A stretch of 48,879 nt of DNA from Streptomyces sp. L-9-10 (GTDB lineage Bacteria; Actinomycetota; Actinomycetes; Streptomycetales; Streptomycetaceae), in assembly GCF_004151105.1 (NCBI RefSeq), contig NZ_PHRF01000061.1, forward strand, positions 1 through 48,879, given 5' to 3'. Positions 1-6,439 of this stretch are shown piece after piece (within the stretch, counting starts at the first letter, position 1; each line of letters begins with the position of its first letter). Made by a program: the position numbers and the translations under genes. The notes beneath the pieces were generated by a model that made no database searches, was not told where the DNA came from, and saw only the letters and a program-made list of their open reading frames with translations.

Positions 1-147
1 GGAAGACGCGACATCCCGGTGCCGGGGCAGGCCGTCCGCTTCTCCCGATGTGTCTTCCTGCTCAGCGGGACTCCCGGGGCCGGACCGTCTCTGATCCCCC
101 CGCTGGTGAGGAAAGCTTTTCGACTGCGGGTCACGACCGAGGGGTAG
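1..147 (+). CDS. Possible 3' end of a gene cut by the window edge
   Basis: Frame 1 is open from the first base to a TAG at 145-147 (48 codons). Codons mostly end in G or C, as expected for real coding here. I recognise no family, and neighbouring GC-rich frames are also partly open, so this may be chance. No start is visible. Confidence 0.2.
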   Translation, partial: GRRDIPVPGQAVRFSRCVFLLSGTPGAGPSLIPPLVRKAFRLRVTTEG

Positions 148-172
148 CCGGGGTGGCCCGGTGCGCTCGATG

Positions 173-360
173 GCGGGTGGGGGCCGCCCCTGATCTTTGA
201 GTTTCGCGGTTACGGGCCGGGCGTCAAGGGCGCTCCTCCGTCGCGTCGGCTACGCCGATTCCGCTGCGCTCCACCCTGGACACCCACCCCTCCACCGCAA
301 GTGCAGCTTCGAGGGGGGCCGGCCCCGGGGGGAGGGGTCCCCGGGGAAGCACCTCTGTTG
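173..360. repeat. Left arm of a ~188-bp inverted repeat
   Basis: The reverse complement of this stretch closely matches 1075-1262 over about 180 bp, with scattered substitutions. Both arms contain a smaller internal hairpin: a GTCAAGGG-type stem near 223-280 here and 1151-1209 in the other arm. No convincing gene lies in the arm. The pattern suggests a dispersed palindromic repeat or MITE-like unit present twice in opposite orientation. What it does is unknown. Confidence 0.7.
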
Positions 361-409
361 CGGGGGCCGGTTGCCGAGTGCCGCACGGTGGGTGGTCTGC
401 GCGGCAGTG

Positions 410-480
410 GTGTGGGGCGGCCGGGCCCCGGCTCGGCGACTGACCCCCGTGGAGGGCCGGGATTCATGCCCCGCTGATGA
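410..480 (-). repeat. Inverted copy of the ~80-bp AGCGGGGCATG repeat
   Basis: Read on the minus strand, this stretch has the AGCGGGGCATGAATCCC head and the GAGCCGGGGCCCGGCCGCCC tail found in three plus-strand copies near 684-770, 943-1022 and 1322-1405. The middle is more diverged. It belongs to the repeat block filling the first 1.5 kb. Confidence 0.55.
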
Positions 481-526
481 CGGTGTGTGGGTGGTGGGGC
501 GGGTGTGACGGGAGAGGCGGCCACTG

Positions 527-1030
527 GGCCCCTCAGAGACCGTGATGCGTCGTGGAGCCCGGTTAACTGGCCGCAGGACACATCACCGGTCCGAGGACCC
601 TCCGAAAGGCTCGCCAAACTGGGACATAGGGGGCGAGTGGCCCTCTCATCCGCCTCGATCCACAGAAGCACCCGGCAACGGACCCACACCAGCGGGGCAT
701 GAAGCCCAACTACCCACCCACACCTGCTCGCTGAGCCGGTGCCGGGCCGCCCCACTCCACCCCGCGCTTCGGCAGACGGCAGTGCGCCGGTCAGAGAGCC
801 GTGGAACGCCAGGGGCCCGGTTAGCTGACAGCAGGACGCATGACCACCTGCGGGACTCCCCAAGAGGCCCGCCAAACTGGGGCATAAGGGTCAAGCTGGG
901 GGGGCTCATCCACCTCGGGCTACAGAAGCAGCCGACAACGGACCGCCACCAGCGGGGCATGCACCCCAACTACCCACCCACACCAGCCCGCTGAGCCGGG
1001 GCCGGGCCACCCCACACCACTGCCGCGCAG
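527..1030. repeat. Two tandem ~260-bp repeat units
   Basis: The second unit begins near 790. Matching landmarks recur at a 258-260 bp offset: GCCAAACTGG at 613 and 871, AGCGGGGCATG at 691 and 951, and CAGAGA near 535 and 795. Divergence between copies is about 20-25 percent, so the duplication is not recent. Frames in the two units are not conserved and show no protein-like bias. The block sits between the arms of the 188-bp inverted repeat. Confidence 0.65.
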
Positions 1031-1074
1031 CCCCGCAGGGCCCACCGGCCGGTGAGCCGGGATCGGTCCCCGGG

Positions 1075-1262
1075 AACAAGGGAGCTTCCCCGGGGACCCC
1101 TCCCCCCGGGCCGCCCCCCTCAAAGCAGCACTTGCGGTGGAGGGACGGGAGTCAAGGGTGGAGCGCAGCGTAATCGGCGCAGCCGACGCGACGGAGGAGC
1201 GCCCTTGACGCCCGACCCGGAGCCGCGAAACTGAAGCCTGAGGGGCGGCCCCCACCCGACAC
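1075..1262. repeat. Right arm of the ~188-bp inverted repeat
   Basis: Inverted partner of 173-360. The internal hairpin pairs GTCAAGGG at 1151-1158 with CCCTTGAC at 1202-1209. The outer part of the same arm (GGAACAAGGGAGCTTCC) recurs at about 1441-1460, so a further partial copy follows. Confidence 0.7.
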
Positions 1263-1480
1263 CCCACCCCCCGGGTCACCCCGGTTACCTCTTGGTCCTC
1301 ACCGGTCGCCGAAGAACCCTCCCCCACCAGCGGGGCATGAATCCCAACCACCCACCCACACCAGCCCGCCGAGCCGGTGCCGGGCCGCCCCACTCCACCC
1401 CCGCGCCCCACCCACCCACCGGTGAGCCGGACATCTAGCCCCGGAACAAGGGAGCTTCCCTGGGCCCCCTTCCCCTGGCC
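1263..1480 (+). repeat. Third direct ~80-bp repeat copy plus partial arm copy
   Basis: The AGCGGGGCATG repeat restarts at 1328, and a shortened copy of the arm sequence follows at about 1421-1480. No gene is visible. Together with the preceding repeats this makes 1-1496 essentially gene-free. Confidence 0.55.
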
Positions 1481-1496
1481 GCCCCAACTGCCTCGC

Positions 1497-1580
1497 TCAC
1501 AGCCGACCCAGCATGGCCGCCACCGCAATCACCCAGAGGCTCGTGCCGATCGTGACCACGATGGCGGCGACGCGCGTCAT
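1497..1580 (-). CDS. 27-residue single-pass membrane peptide
   Basis: Starts with ATG inside the ATGA that stops the preceding gene, so translation is probably coupled. Apart from the first three residues and a C-terminal LGRL, the peptide is one hydrophobic segment long enough to cross the membrane once. It is the last of four overlapping micro-genes on this strand. I do not recognise a family. The tight overlap and typical codon usage argue for a real gene, but a peptide this short cannot be confirmed by eye. Confidence 0.5.
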   Translation of the reverse strand: MTRVAAIVVTIGTSLWVIAVAAMLGRL

Positions 1581-1768
1581 TCGCGCCTCCTCGCCCCCGG
1601 CGGCGGATAGCCGAAGATCCGCTCGTACAGAGCCGCTTCGTCCGGCTCCCGGTAGGCGAACAGCGCTTCCCAGCGCTTGTACTCCCGGTGGGCACGCCGT
1701 CGGCGTGGGCTCACGAGCCGTACGGGGACGGAGAGCGCGCACGTGAACCAGCGCCACACGCGCTTCAC
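1577..1768 (-). CDS. 63-residue basic hypothetical protein
   Basis: The GTG start overlaps the stop of the upstream gene as GTGA, which excludes the longer readings of this frame. The first ~20 residues are hydrophobic and aromatic (RVWRWFTCALSVPVRLV), then a very basic stretch, then an amphipathic acidic segment (EALFAYREPDEAALYERIF) and a basic tail. It may associate with the membrane through the N-terminus. No family recognised. It sits third in the four-gene micro-operon. Confidence 0.6.
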   Translation of the reverse strand: MKRVWRWFTCALSVPVRLVSPRRRRAHREYKRWEALFAYREPDEAALYERIFGYPPPGARRRE

Positions 1769-1971
1769 ACTCCACCCCTGCTGCTCCACTTGTTGCGTTC
1801 CGCCACCCGCGCCCTGAGTTCTTCCGGCGACCCACCGGGAGGCCCGTCGCCGGGCGGCGTCTCGCCCGTACCTTCCCCGCCAGCCGGGTCCTTCCACACA
1901 AGGAGCGCGCCGTCCGCGCCGAACGTGGCGATCAGCAGGGACAGCAGCCGTCGTGCCTCGCTAGTCGCCAT
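1765..1971 (-). CDS. 68-residue hypothetical protein
   Basis: The ATG overlaps the 3' end of the preceding 47-codon gene by 11 nt, and the stop overlaps the next gene by 4 nt. The N-terminal half (ARRLLSLLIATFGADGALLVW) looks like a helix plus strand of a small folded domain. The middle is Gly/Pro-rich and flexible, and the C-terminus is a short charged helix (SPEELRARVAERNKW). No function can be assigned. Confidence 0.6.
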   Translation of the reverse strand: MATSEARRLLSLLIATFGADGALLVWKDPAGGEGTGETPPGDGPPGGSPEELRARVAERNKWSSRGGV

Positions 1972-2104
1972 CGGACAACCGCCGCATCAGTCCGGCCTCA
2001 ACTTCGCGCATCAGCGCGGGGGTTGCTGTCGCGTATCCGTCGCGCGGTACCCACTCCGGCACGAGCCGCCAGAAGTCCTCGGTCGCGTCTTCGGTCGGAT
2101 CCAC
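1961..2104 (-). CDS. 47-residue acidic hypothetical protein, first of a micro-operon
   Basis: GTG start with a GAGG ribosome site about 5 nt upstream. The protein is acidic at the N-terminus (VDPTEDATEDFW), contains LVPEWVPRDGY, and ends in a probable helix (LMREVEAGLMRRLSDGD). It is divergent from the XRE regulator at 2289, so the ~185-bp gap should hold promoters for both. Unrecognised family. The ordered 11-4-4 nt overlaps with three further small genes are the main evidence that it is real. Confidence 0.5.
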   Translation of the reverse strand: MDPTEDATEDFWRLVPEWVPRDGYATATPALMREVEAGLMRRLSDGD

Positions 2105-2288
2105 CAGACCTCACCCTTCTTACGATTAGTTACGAACCGTGTTCAGAGTGCGATGTGCCGCGCTACGTTGGGAAGCGGTTCACCGTCCGACCTGCGCATT
2201 GGTCTCACTGGCGCGCCTCCACACGCCTGACCTGCACGGATACGACGAGTGACGTCGAGTCTCAGGTCAGTGGTCAAGGAGGTTTCGC
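2105..2288. promoter_or_regulatory. Divergent promoter region with TTACGA direct repeats
   Basis: The gap between the micro-operon and the XRE gene contains TTACGA-TTAG-TTACGA at 2120-2135, an AT-rich spot in a GC-rich setting and a plausible operator or promoter element. AAGGAGG at the right end is the ribosome site of the XRE gene. The regulator itself is the obvious candidate to bind here, but no known operator consensus was matched. Confidence 0.4.
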
Positions 2289-3122
2289 ATGACGGAGCGA
2301 CGCGATGTTGACGAACCGGTGAGGAGTCCCCGGGAGGCATTCGGCGAGGCGTTGCGCAACGCCCGCGAACTGCGGGCGGCCGGCAGGCTGTCGCAGTCGG
2401 CCCTGGCGAAGAAGGCGCGTACGTCGAAGTCCACCATCAGCCGCATCGAGCGCGGAGTCCCGCCGATCGCCAGCAACTTGCCCGCCGTGTTCGATCAGAT
2501 CTTTGAGACCGACGGGCAGTTCAAGCGGCTCTACGAGGAGGTGGTCTCGCGATCCTTCCCAGCCCTGTACCGGCGGCGCATGAGCCTGGAGCGGGAGGCC
2601 ATCGCGATTTGGGAGTGGGCTCCCGCCGTCATTCCTGGTCTCTTTCAGACTGCCGAGTACGCTCGTACGCTTTTCCGGGCCGACAATCCGCGGGCATCTG
2701 ACGATGAGATCTCCGCGTCAGTGCGGGCGCGACTCGCTCGGCAGGAACTACTCCGGGGTGATGCTCCCCCGAACGTCCGCGTTGTGCTGTGCGAATCCGT
2801 GATCCGGCGCCGCTTCGCAAGCCGCGATGTGATGCGCGAGCAACTTGCCGTGCTGCTGGGTCTCGCCGAACGACCCACCACACGCCTACAGGTACTGCCG
2901 CTCGATGCGGAACCGCATTCCCTCATGGAATGGCCGGTCACGTTCCTCACGACGTCAAACCATATGACGGTGGTGTGCGTTGAGACCTACCGTACGACGG
3001 GCATCATCGAAGAGTCCGAACACGTTCGAACAGCGGTGCGTGCCTACGATGGTTTGACGAGTGAGGCGCTTTCGGCCCGGGACAGCGCTGCCCTCGTTAG
3101 AGAGCAGATGGAGACACTGTGA
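2289..3122 (+). CDS. XRE-family regulator with DUF5753 domain
   Basis: A 277-residue helix-turn-helix regulator of the actinobacterial XRE/DUF5753 type. Residues ~16-75 form the HTH (LSQSALAKKARTSKSTISRIE). Residues ~85-270 are the DUF5753 region with typical landmarks (VIPGLFQTAEYAR; ARLARQELL). The ATG has a strong AAGGAGG site. The stop overlaps the start of a DUF397 gene (GTGA), the usual XRE-DUF397 pairing in Streptomyces, which is known to act in paired regulatory, toxin-antitoxin-like modules affecting development and antibiotic production. Length is normal and the gene looks intact, unlike the two other DUF5753 loci in this window. Confidence 0.92.
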   Translation: MTERRDVDEPVRSPREAFGEALRNARELRAAGRLSQSALAKKARTSKSTISRIERGVPPIASNLPAVFDQIFETDGQFKRLYEEVVSRSFPALYRRRMSLEREAIAIWEWAPAVIPGLFQTAEYARTLFRADNPRASDDEISASVRARLARQELLRGDAPPNVRVVLCESVIRRRFASRDVMREQLAVLLGLAERPTTRLQVLPLDAEPHSLMEWPVTFLTTSNHMTVVCVETYRTTGIIEESEHVRTAVRAYDGLTSEALSARDSAALVREQMETL

Positions 3123-3337
3123 GCCCCAATCCCGTCCCCACCACGTGGGTCAAGTCCACCTATAGCGGTCCTGCTGACGGCAGCAACTGCCTGGAGTGGT
3201 CGCCTTTGTACGCTCGCACCCACAACCTCGTCCCCATCCGCGACAGCAAAGCCCCCCACCTCCCCCACCTCACCGTCACCCCCCACGCCTGGACCGACTT
3301 CGTGGCCTTCGCCACCACCCACGCCGCCAAAAGCTGA
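3119..3337 (+). CDS. DUF397 domain protein, copy 1
   Basis: A 72-residue DUF397 protein: W-V-K-S-T-Y-S near residue 10, then N-C-L-E, a VPIRDSK segment and the closing W-x-x-F-V-A-F. It starts at GTG within the GTGA shared with the XRE stop, so the two are translationally coupled. DUF397 proteins are partners of XRE/DUF5753 regulators. A near-copy follows at 3460. Confidence 0.9.
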   Translation: MSPNPVPTTWVKSTYSGPADGSNCLEWSPLYARTHNLVPIRDSKAPHLPHLTVTPHAWTDFVAFATTHAAKS

Positions 3338-3364
3338 CCCCGTACCGCTCGCGGATTTCACCTG

Positions 3365-3463
3365 TTCGGACAGGAATGCGCGGCCTACGATGACTTGACC
3401 AGCTAGGCGCTTTCATCACGGGAGAGCGCTGCGTTCATCAGAAAGCAGATGGAGAGACTGTGA
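3365..3463 (+). pseudogene. Duplicated 3' remnant of the XRE/DUF5753 gene
   Basis: This aligns with 3024-3122, the end of the intact regulator: shared AYD, LT, SA and the closing EQMET-L region. Where the parent has GAG (Glu), the remnant has an in-frame TAG near 3403. It ends in the same GTGA overlap with the second DUF397 gene. It cannot make a regulator and is scar sequence from the tandem duplication. Confidence 0.8.
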
Positions 3464-3675
3464 ACCCCAACCCCGCTCCAAGCGCATGGGTGAAGTCGAG
3501 CTACAGCACATACGAAGGCGGCAACTGCGTTGAGTGGTCCCCCTCCTACGCCCACGCCCACAACCTCGTCCCCATCCGCGACAGCAAAGCCCCCCACCTC
3601 CCCCACCTCACCGTCACCCCCCACGCCTGGACCAGCTTCGTGGCCTTCGCCACCACCCACGCCGCCAAAAGCTGA
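3460..3675 (+). CDS. DUF397 domain protein, copy 2
   Basis: A 71-residue paralogue of the protein at 3119, one codon shorter near the N-terminus. The last ~45 residues are almost the same, while the first ~25 differ (WVKSSYSTYEGGNCVEW). It is preceded by the dead XRE tail rather than a live regulator, so it must rely on the intact XRE upstream. Two DUF397 variants behind one regulator may bind it differently; this is inference. Confidence 0.85.
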   Translation: MNPNPAPSAWVKSSYSTYEGGNCVEWSPSYAHAHNLVPIRDSKAPHLPHLTVTPHAWTSFVAFATTHAAKS

Positions 3676-3703
3676 CCCCGTACCGCTCGCGGACTTCGAG
3701 GCG

Positions 3704-3841
3704 TTGGAAGCGACGGCCGATGAGCTGCTCGCACGTGAGGCCGAGGCAGTCCTGGCCGGTGGCAGTCCGACCGTAACGATGGCCGAGTTGCTTACGGACC
3801 TTTTCACCGACCGCGGTGAGCACCCCGAGGGCGCGGCGTGA
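3704..3841 (+). CDS. Possible small acidic protein or gene fragment
   Basis: The frame open through 3841 encodes an acidic, helix-rich 45-residue C-terminus (LEATADELLAREAEAVLAGG; MAELLTDLFTDRG) that looks protein-like. It has no good ATG or GTG. TTG at 3704 is the first candidate and its ribosome site is poor. The codons before it (DPVPLADF) also occur after the first DUF397 copy, so this may be the remains of a gene whose start was lost in the duplication. Confidence 0.35.
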   Translation: MEATADELLAREAEAVLAGGSPTVTMAELLTDLFTDRGEHPEGAA

Positions 3842-3877
3842 ACTGCTGATCTCCACGCCGTGGTCGTACGAGATCTC

Positions 3878-4228
3878 CTATGCCGATGCCGGCCAGTAGC
3901 GGATCTCCAGCATCGTGCAGCCCGTCTCCGTCCGGTACGGGCCGTGCGGCATCCCCGGCGGTCGCGACGCGTAATAACCCGCCCCGAACGTCGCGCCCAG
4001 CGTCAGGTCGTGCAGTTCGCCTTCGAGGAGGTAGACCTCTTCGTAGTACTCGTGCCGGATGACCCCCGCCTCGGAGGTGTCCAGCCCCGGTGCCCAGCGC
4101 GCGAGACGCGTCAGCTCTCCCTCGTCGCCCGGCGCCGCGCTGAGCACCCGTTCCGTCACGCCCGGGTGGCCGTCAACGGCCCGCCACGGCAGGTCCGTTG
4201 TGTCGAGGAACTCGTGCATCGCCTTCAT
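3878..4228 (-). CDS. Cupin-domain protein (ChrR-like)
   Basis: A 116-residue single-domain cupin. The central block has H-E-Y-Y-E-E-V-Y-L-L-E-G-E-L-H followed by F-G-A-G-Y-Y-x-x-R-P-P-G-M-P-H-G, the usual His/Glu-rich metal-binding strands of a small beta-barrel. The start overlaps the stop of the ppx gene (ATGA), so it is the last gene of a coupled set of three. The substrate is unknown. Such cupins act as metal-dependent enzymes or as sensor domains related to anti-sigma factor ChrR. Confidence 0.85.
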   Translation of the reverse strand: MKAMHEFLDTTDLPWRAVDGHPGVTERVLSAAPGDEGELTRLARWAPGLDTSEAGVIRHEYYEEVYLLEGELHDLTLGATFGAGYYASRPPGMPHGPYRTETGCTMLEIRYWPASA

Positions 4229-5169
4229 CCGGCGGTCGCCGCCGCCCAGGCGATCCCGTCCAGGATGTCGTGTTCGCTGACCACGACCTCCTGGGCCCCG
4301 GTCCGTTCCATGATCGCGAGGAGTACGAGGGCGCCCGCGCCGATGACGTCCACCCGGCCCGGGTGCATGACGGGGATCGCGGCGCGCTGCGCGTGCGTGG
4401 CGTGGAGCAGGCGGGTGGTGATCTCCTGGACCTGGTCGTACCGGATCACGGAGTGGTGGATCGCGGCGGAGTCGTACTCGGTCAGGCCGAGCGCGATCGC
4501 GGCGACCGTGGTCACGGAGCCGGCCAGTCCGACCAGAGTGCGGGCCTCGCGCAGCGGAACCGTCTGTTCGGCCAGGTCGAGGGCCGCCTCGATGTCGGCG
4601 CGGATCGCGGTGATCTGCGGCTCCGTGGGCGGGTCGCTGACGACGCCGTCCCGTACGAGGTGGCGTTCGGTCAGCCGTACGCAGCCGATGTCCACGGAGC
4701 GTGCGGCGCGCACCTGGTCGTCGCCGACGACGAACTCGGTGGAACCCCCGCCGATGTCCACGACCAGGTAGCTGTCCCCGTCGGACGGGCCCAGTTCCTT
4801 CGTCGCGCCGGTGAAGGAGAAGGCCGCCTCCTGGTCGCCGGTGATCACCTCGGGCTCCACGCCCAGGATGTCCAGGACGCCGCCGACGAACTCGTCGCGG
4901 TTCTCCGCGTCGCGCGAGGCGGAGGTGGCGACGAAGCGGACGCGCTCGGCGCCGTGTTCCTTGATGACGGCGGCGTACTCGCGGCAGGCGGCGAAGGTAC
5001 GTTCCAGCGCCTCGGGGGCGAGCCGGCCCGTCCTGTCCACGCCCTGGCCGAGGCGGACGATCTTCATCCGGCGGTCGAGGTCGACCAGTTCACCCGTCTC
5101 GGGGTGTGCGTCGGCGACGAGCAGGCGGATCGAGTTCGTACCGCAGTCGATGGCGGCGACCCTGGTCAT
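4225..5169 (-). CDS. ppx: Exopolyphosphatase / pppGpp phosphohydrolase (Ppx/GppA)
   Basis: A 314-residue actin-like ATPase-fold phosphatase. The first phosphate loop is seen at the very N-terminus (VAAIDCGTNSIRLLV) and the second near residue 130 (VDIGGGSTEFVVG). The family removes terminal phosphate from polyphosphate or from pppGpp. Start chosen at the ATG overlapping the stop of the DUF501 gene; upstream codons in frame are low-complexity and belong to that gene. The length fits actinobacterial Ppx homologues, which lack the long C-terminal domain. Coupled to the cupin gene downstream. Confidence 0.93.
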   Translation of the reverse strand: MTRVAAIDCGTNSIRLLVADAHPETGELVDLDRRMKIVRLGQGVDRTGRLAPEALERTFAACREYAAVIKEHGAERVRFVATSASRDAENRDEFVGGVLDILGVEPEVITGDQEAAFSFTGATKELGPSDGDSYLVVDIGGGSTEFVVGDDQVRAARSVDIGCVRLTERHLVRDGVVSDPPTEPQITAIRADIEAALDLAEQTVPLREARTLVGLAGSVTTVAAIALGLTEYDSAAIHHSVIRYDQVQEITTRLLHATHAQRAAIPVMHPGRVDVIGAGALVLLAIMERTGAQEVVVSEHDILDGIAWAAATAG

Positions 5170-5741
5170 TCCGTATCCCCCTCGTCGTCGGACGGACCGC
5201 CAGACGGACCGCCGGACGGACCGGACCCGCACGGCGTCACGCATGGGCCCTTCGCCCACCACTCCGGCAGCATCGCGATCGCCTCGTCGCCCAGCGGGTT
5301 CACCCCGGGTCCGGCCGCCAGTGAGTGGCCGACCAGGACGTGCAGGCACTTCACCCGGTCCGGCATGCCGCCGGCGCTCGGGAAGCCCTCCAGGACCTCG
5401 ATGGCGTCGCGGCGCGCGAGGTAGTCCTCGTGGGCCGCGCGGTACGCGGCGGCCAGCTCGGGGTCGGTCGCGAGGCGCTCGGTCATCTCCTTCATGACGC
5501 CGTTCGCCTCCAGCGTGCCGATGGCCGAGGCCGCGCGCGGGCAGGTCAGGTAGTACGTCGTCGGGAAGGGCGTGCCGTCGGGGAGCCGCGGGGCGGTCTC
5601 GACCACGTCCGGCTGACCGCAGGGGCAGCGGTGCGCGATGGCGCGCAGGCCGCGCGGCGGGCGGCCGAGCTGTTCTTTGAATGCCGCGACGTCCGCGTCG
5701 GTGGGTTCCGTGCGTTCGGTCTGCGGAGGGGGCGTGTCCAT
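5166..5741 (-). CDS. DUF501 domain protein
   Basis: A 191-residue conserved actinobacterial protein. The central region (FPTTYYLTCPRAASAIGTLEANGVMKEM cut short here) and the later GGMPDRVKCLHVLVGH with conserved His and Cys define DUF501. The C-terminus is a low-complexity GSGPSGGPSGGPSDDE tail from a 12-bp repeat. The gene usually sits between divIC and ppx, as here. Function unknown; the Cys/His pattern suggests metal binding (inference). Confidence 0.9.
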   Translation of the reverse strand: MDTPPPQTERTEPTDADVAAFKEQLGRPPRGLRAIAHRCPCGQPDVVETAPRLPDGTPFPTTYYLTCPRAASAIGTLEANGVMKEMTERLATDPELAAAYRAAHEDYLARRDAIEVLEGFPSAGGMPDRVKCLHVLVGHSLAAGPGVNPLGDEAIAMLPEWWAKGPCVTPCGSGPSGGPSGGPSDDEGDTE

Positions 5742-5841
5742 GCCTGCCTAGGTATGTTCTGCGGTTCTCGGGTGTTCCGCGGTTCTGGGCTGAGTCTCTT
5801 GTGTCCGGCCGTATGGGTCCGGACCATCTGCATTGTCCGGA

Positions 5842-6315
5842 CTATCTGTCCTGGCGGTCCGCGTTGTCCACGCCGTCCAGCACGTTCGAGTACCAGGGGC
5901 GGTCCGTCGCCCCCCGCTCCTCGCGGCGCTGCTCGCGAACGTCCGGGTCGATCACGGTGTAGCCGGTCTCCCCCGGCATCACGTAATGCAGATGCTGCCG
6001 GGCCAGCCGCTGGATATACGCGTCGTCCTGGAGCCGCGCCTTCTCGTCGCGCAGCTCCTCGACCCGCTGCTTCGCCTCGCGGGCCAGCCGCTCCTGGTCG
6101 GCGATCTCGTTCCGTTGCGACACGTACTGCCGCATCGGATACGCGAGCGCCACCACCAGTGTGCACACGACCAGGGCGAGGAAGGCGGCCCGGCCGGTGA
6201 GCCGGGAGCGGCGGTCCTGCCTGCGGTTCTGCGAGCGGTAGACCCGGGCGGCCGTCTGCTCGCCGAGCAGTCGCAGCCTGGTCGCGGTGGAGAACCGGTC
6301 CCGGTTCCCGGCCAT
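5842..6315 (-). CDS. divIC: Septum formation initiator DivIC/FtsB family protein
   Basis: A 157-residue bitopic membrane protein: basic cytoplasmic N-terminus to ~residue 42, one transmembrane helix (AAFLALVVCTLVVALAY), then an extracytoplasmic coiled coil (~residues 68-105; QERLAREAKQRVEELRDEK), the LARQHLHYVMPGE motif and an acidic/basic tail. The family bridges FtsL and FtsQ in the divisome. In Streptomyces it supports sporulation septation more than growth. GGGGAGG stands 7 nt before the ATG. It lies downstream of eno, separated by a terminator-like hairpin. Confidence 0.93.
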   Translation of the reverse strand: MAGNRDRFSTATRLRLLGEQTAARVYRSQNRRQDRRSRLTGRAAFLALVVCTLVVALAYPMRQYVSQRNEIADQERLAREAKQRVEELRDEKARLQDDAYIQRLARQHLHYVMPGETGYTVIDPDVREQRREERGATDRPWYSNVLDGVDNADRQDR

Positions 6316-6348
6316 GGCTCGCCTCCCCTGTTACGTCCCCTGTTGTAC

Positions 6349-6391
6349 GTACGTCCCCGGACACGGTACGGGACCGCGACCGGGGACGTAC
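6349..6391 (-). terminator. Hairpin between eno and divIC
   Basis: A perfect 12-bp stem pairs GTACGTCCCCGG (6349-6360) with CCGGGGACGTAC (6380-6391) around a 19-nt loop. It lies after the eno stop on the minus strand. There is no T-tract, as is common for Streptomyces terminators. Confidence 0.7.
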
Positions 6392-6439
6392 GGACGACGG
6401 GCGGAGCCGCCCCTCGCCCTCATATCCACAGGATCAGGA

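Larger units (their letters stand above)
3019..3697 (+). repeat. ~340-bp tandem duplication of XRE tail plus DUF397
   Basis: Sequence from the last ~33 codons of the XRE gene through the DUF397 gene to just past it (about 3019-3356) is repeated directly at about 3357-3697. The two DUF397 starts are 341 bp apart, and the ends are offset by 338 bp. The DUF397 3' halves are nearly identical while the 5' parts and the XRE tails have diverged. This suggests an old duplication with later homogenisation of the 3' half, or unequal selection. Confidence 0.85.

Noticed and set aside
210..1528. Several frames of 100-220 codons on both strands in the left repeat block
   Set aside because: They are Arg/Pro/Gly-rich, lack ribosome sites, and overlap inverted and tandem repeats whose copies do not conserve the frame.
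5195..5225. GGACGGACCGCC 12-bp repeats as an operator
   Set aside because: They encode the GPSGGPSGGPS tail at the C-terminus of the DUF501 protein.
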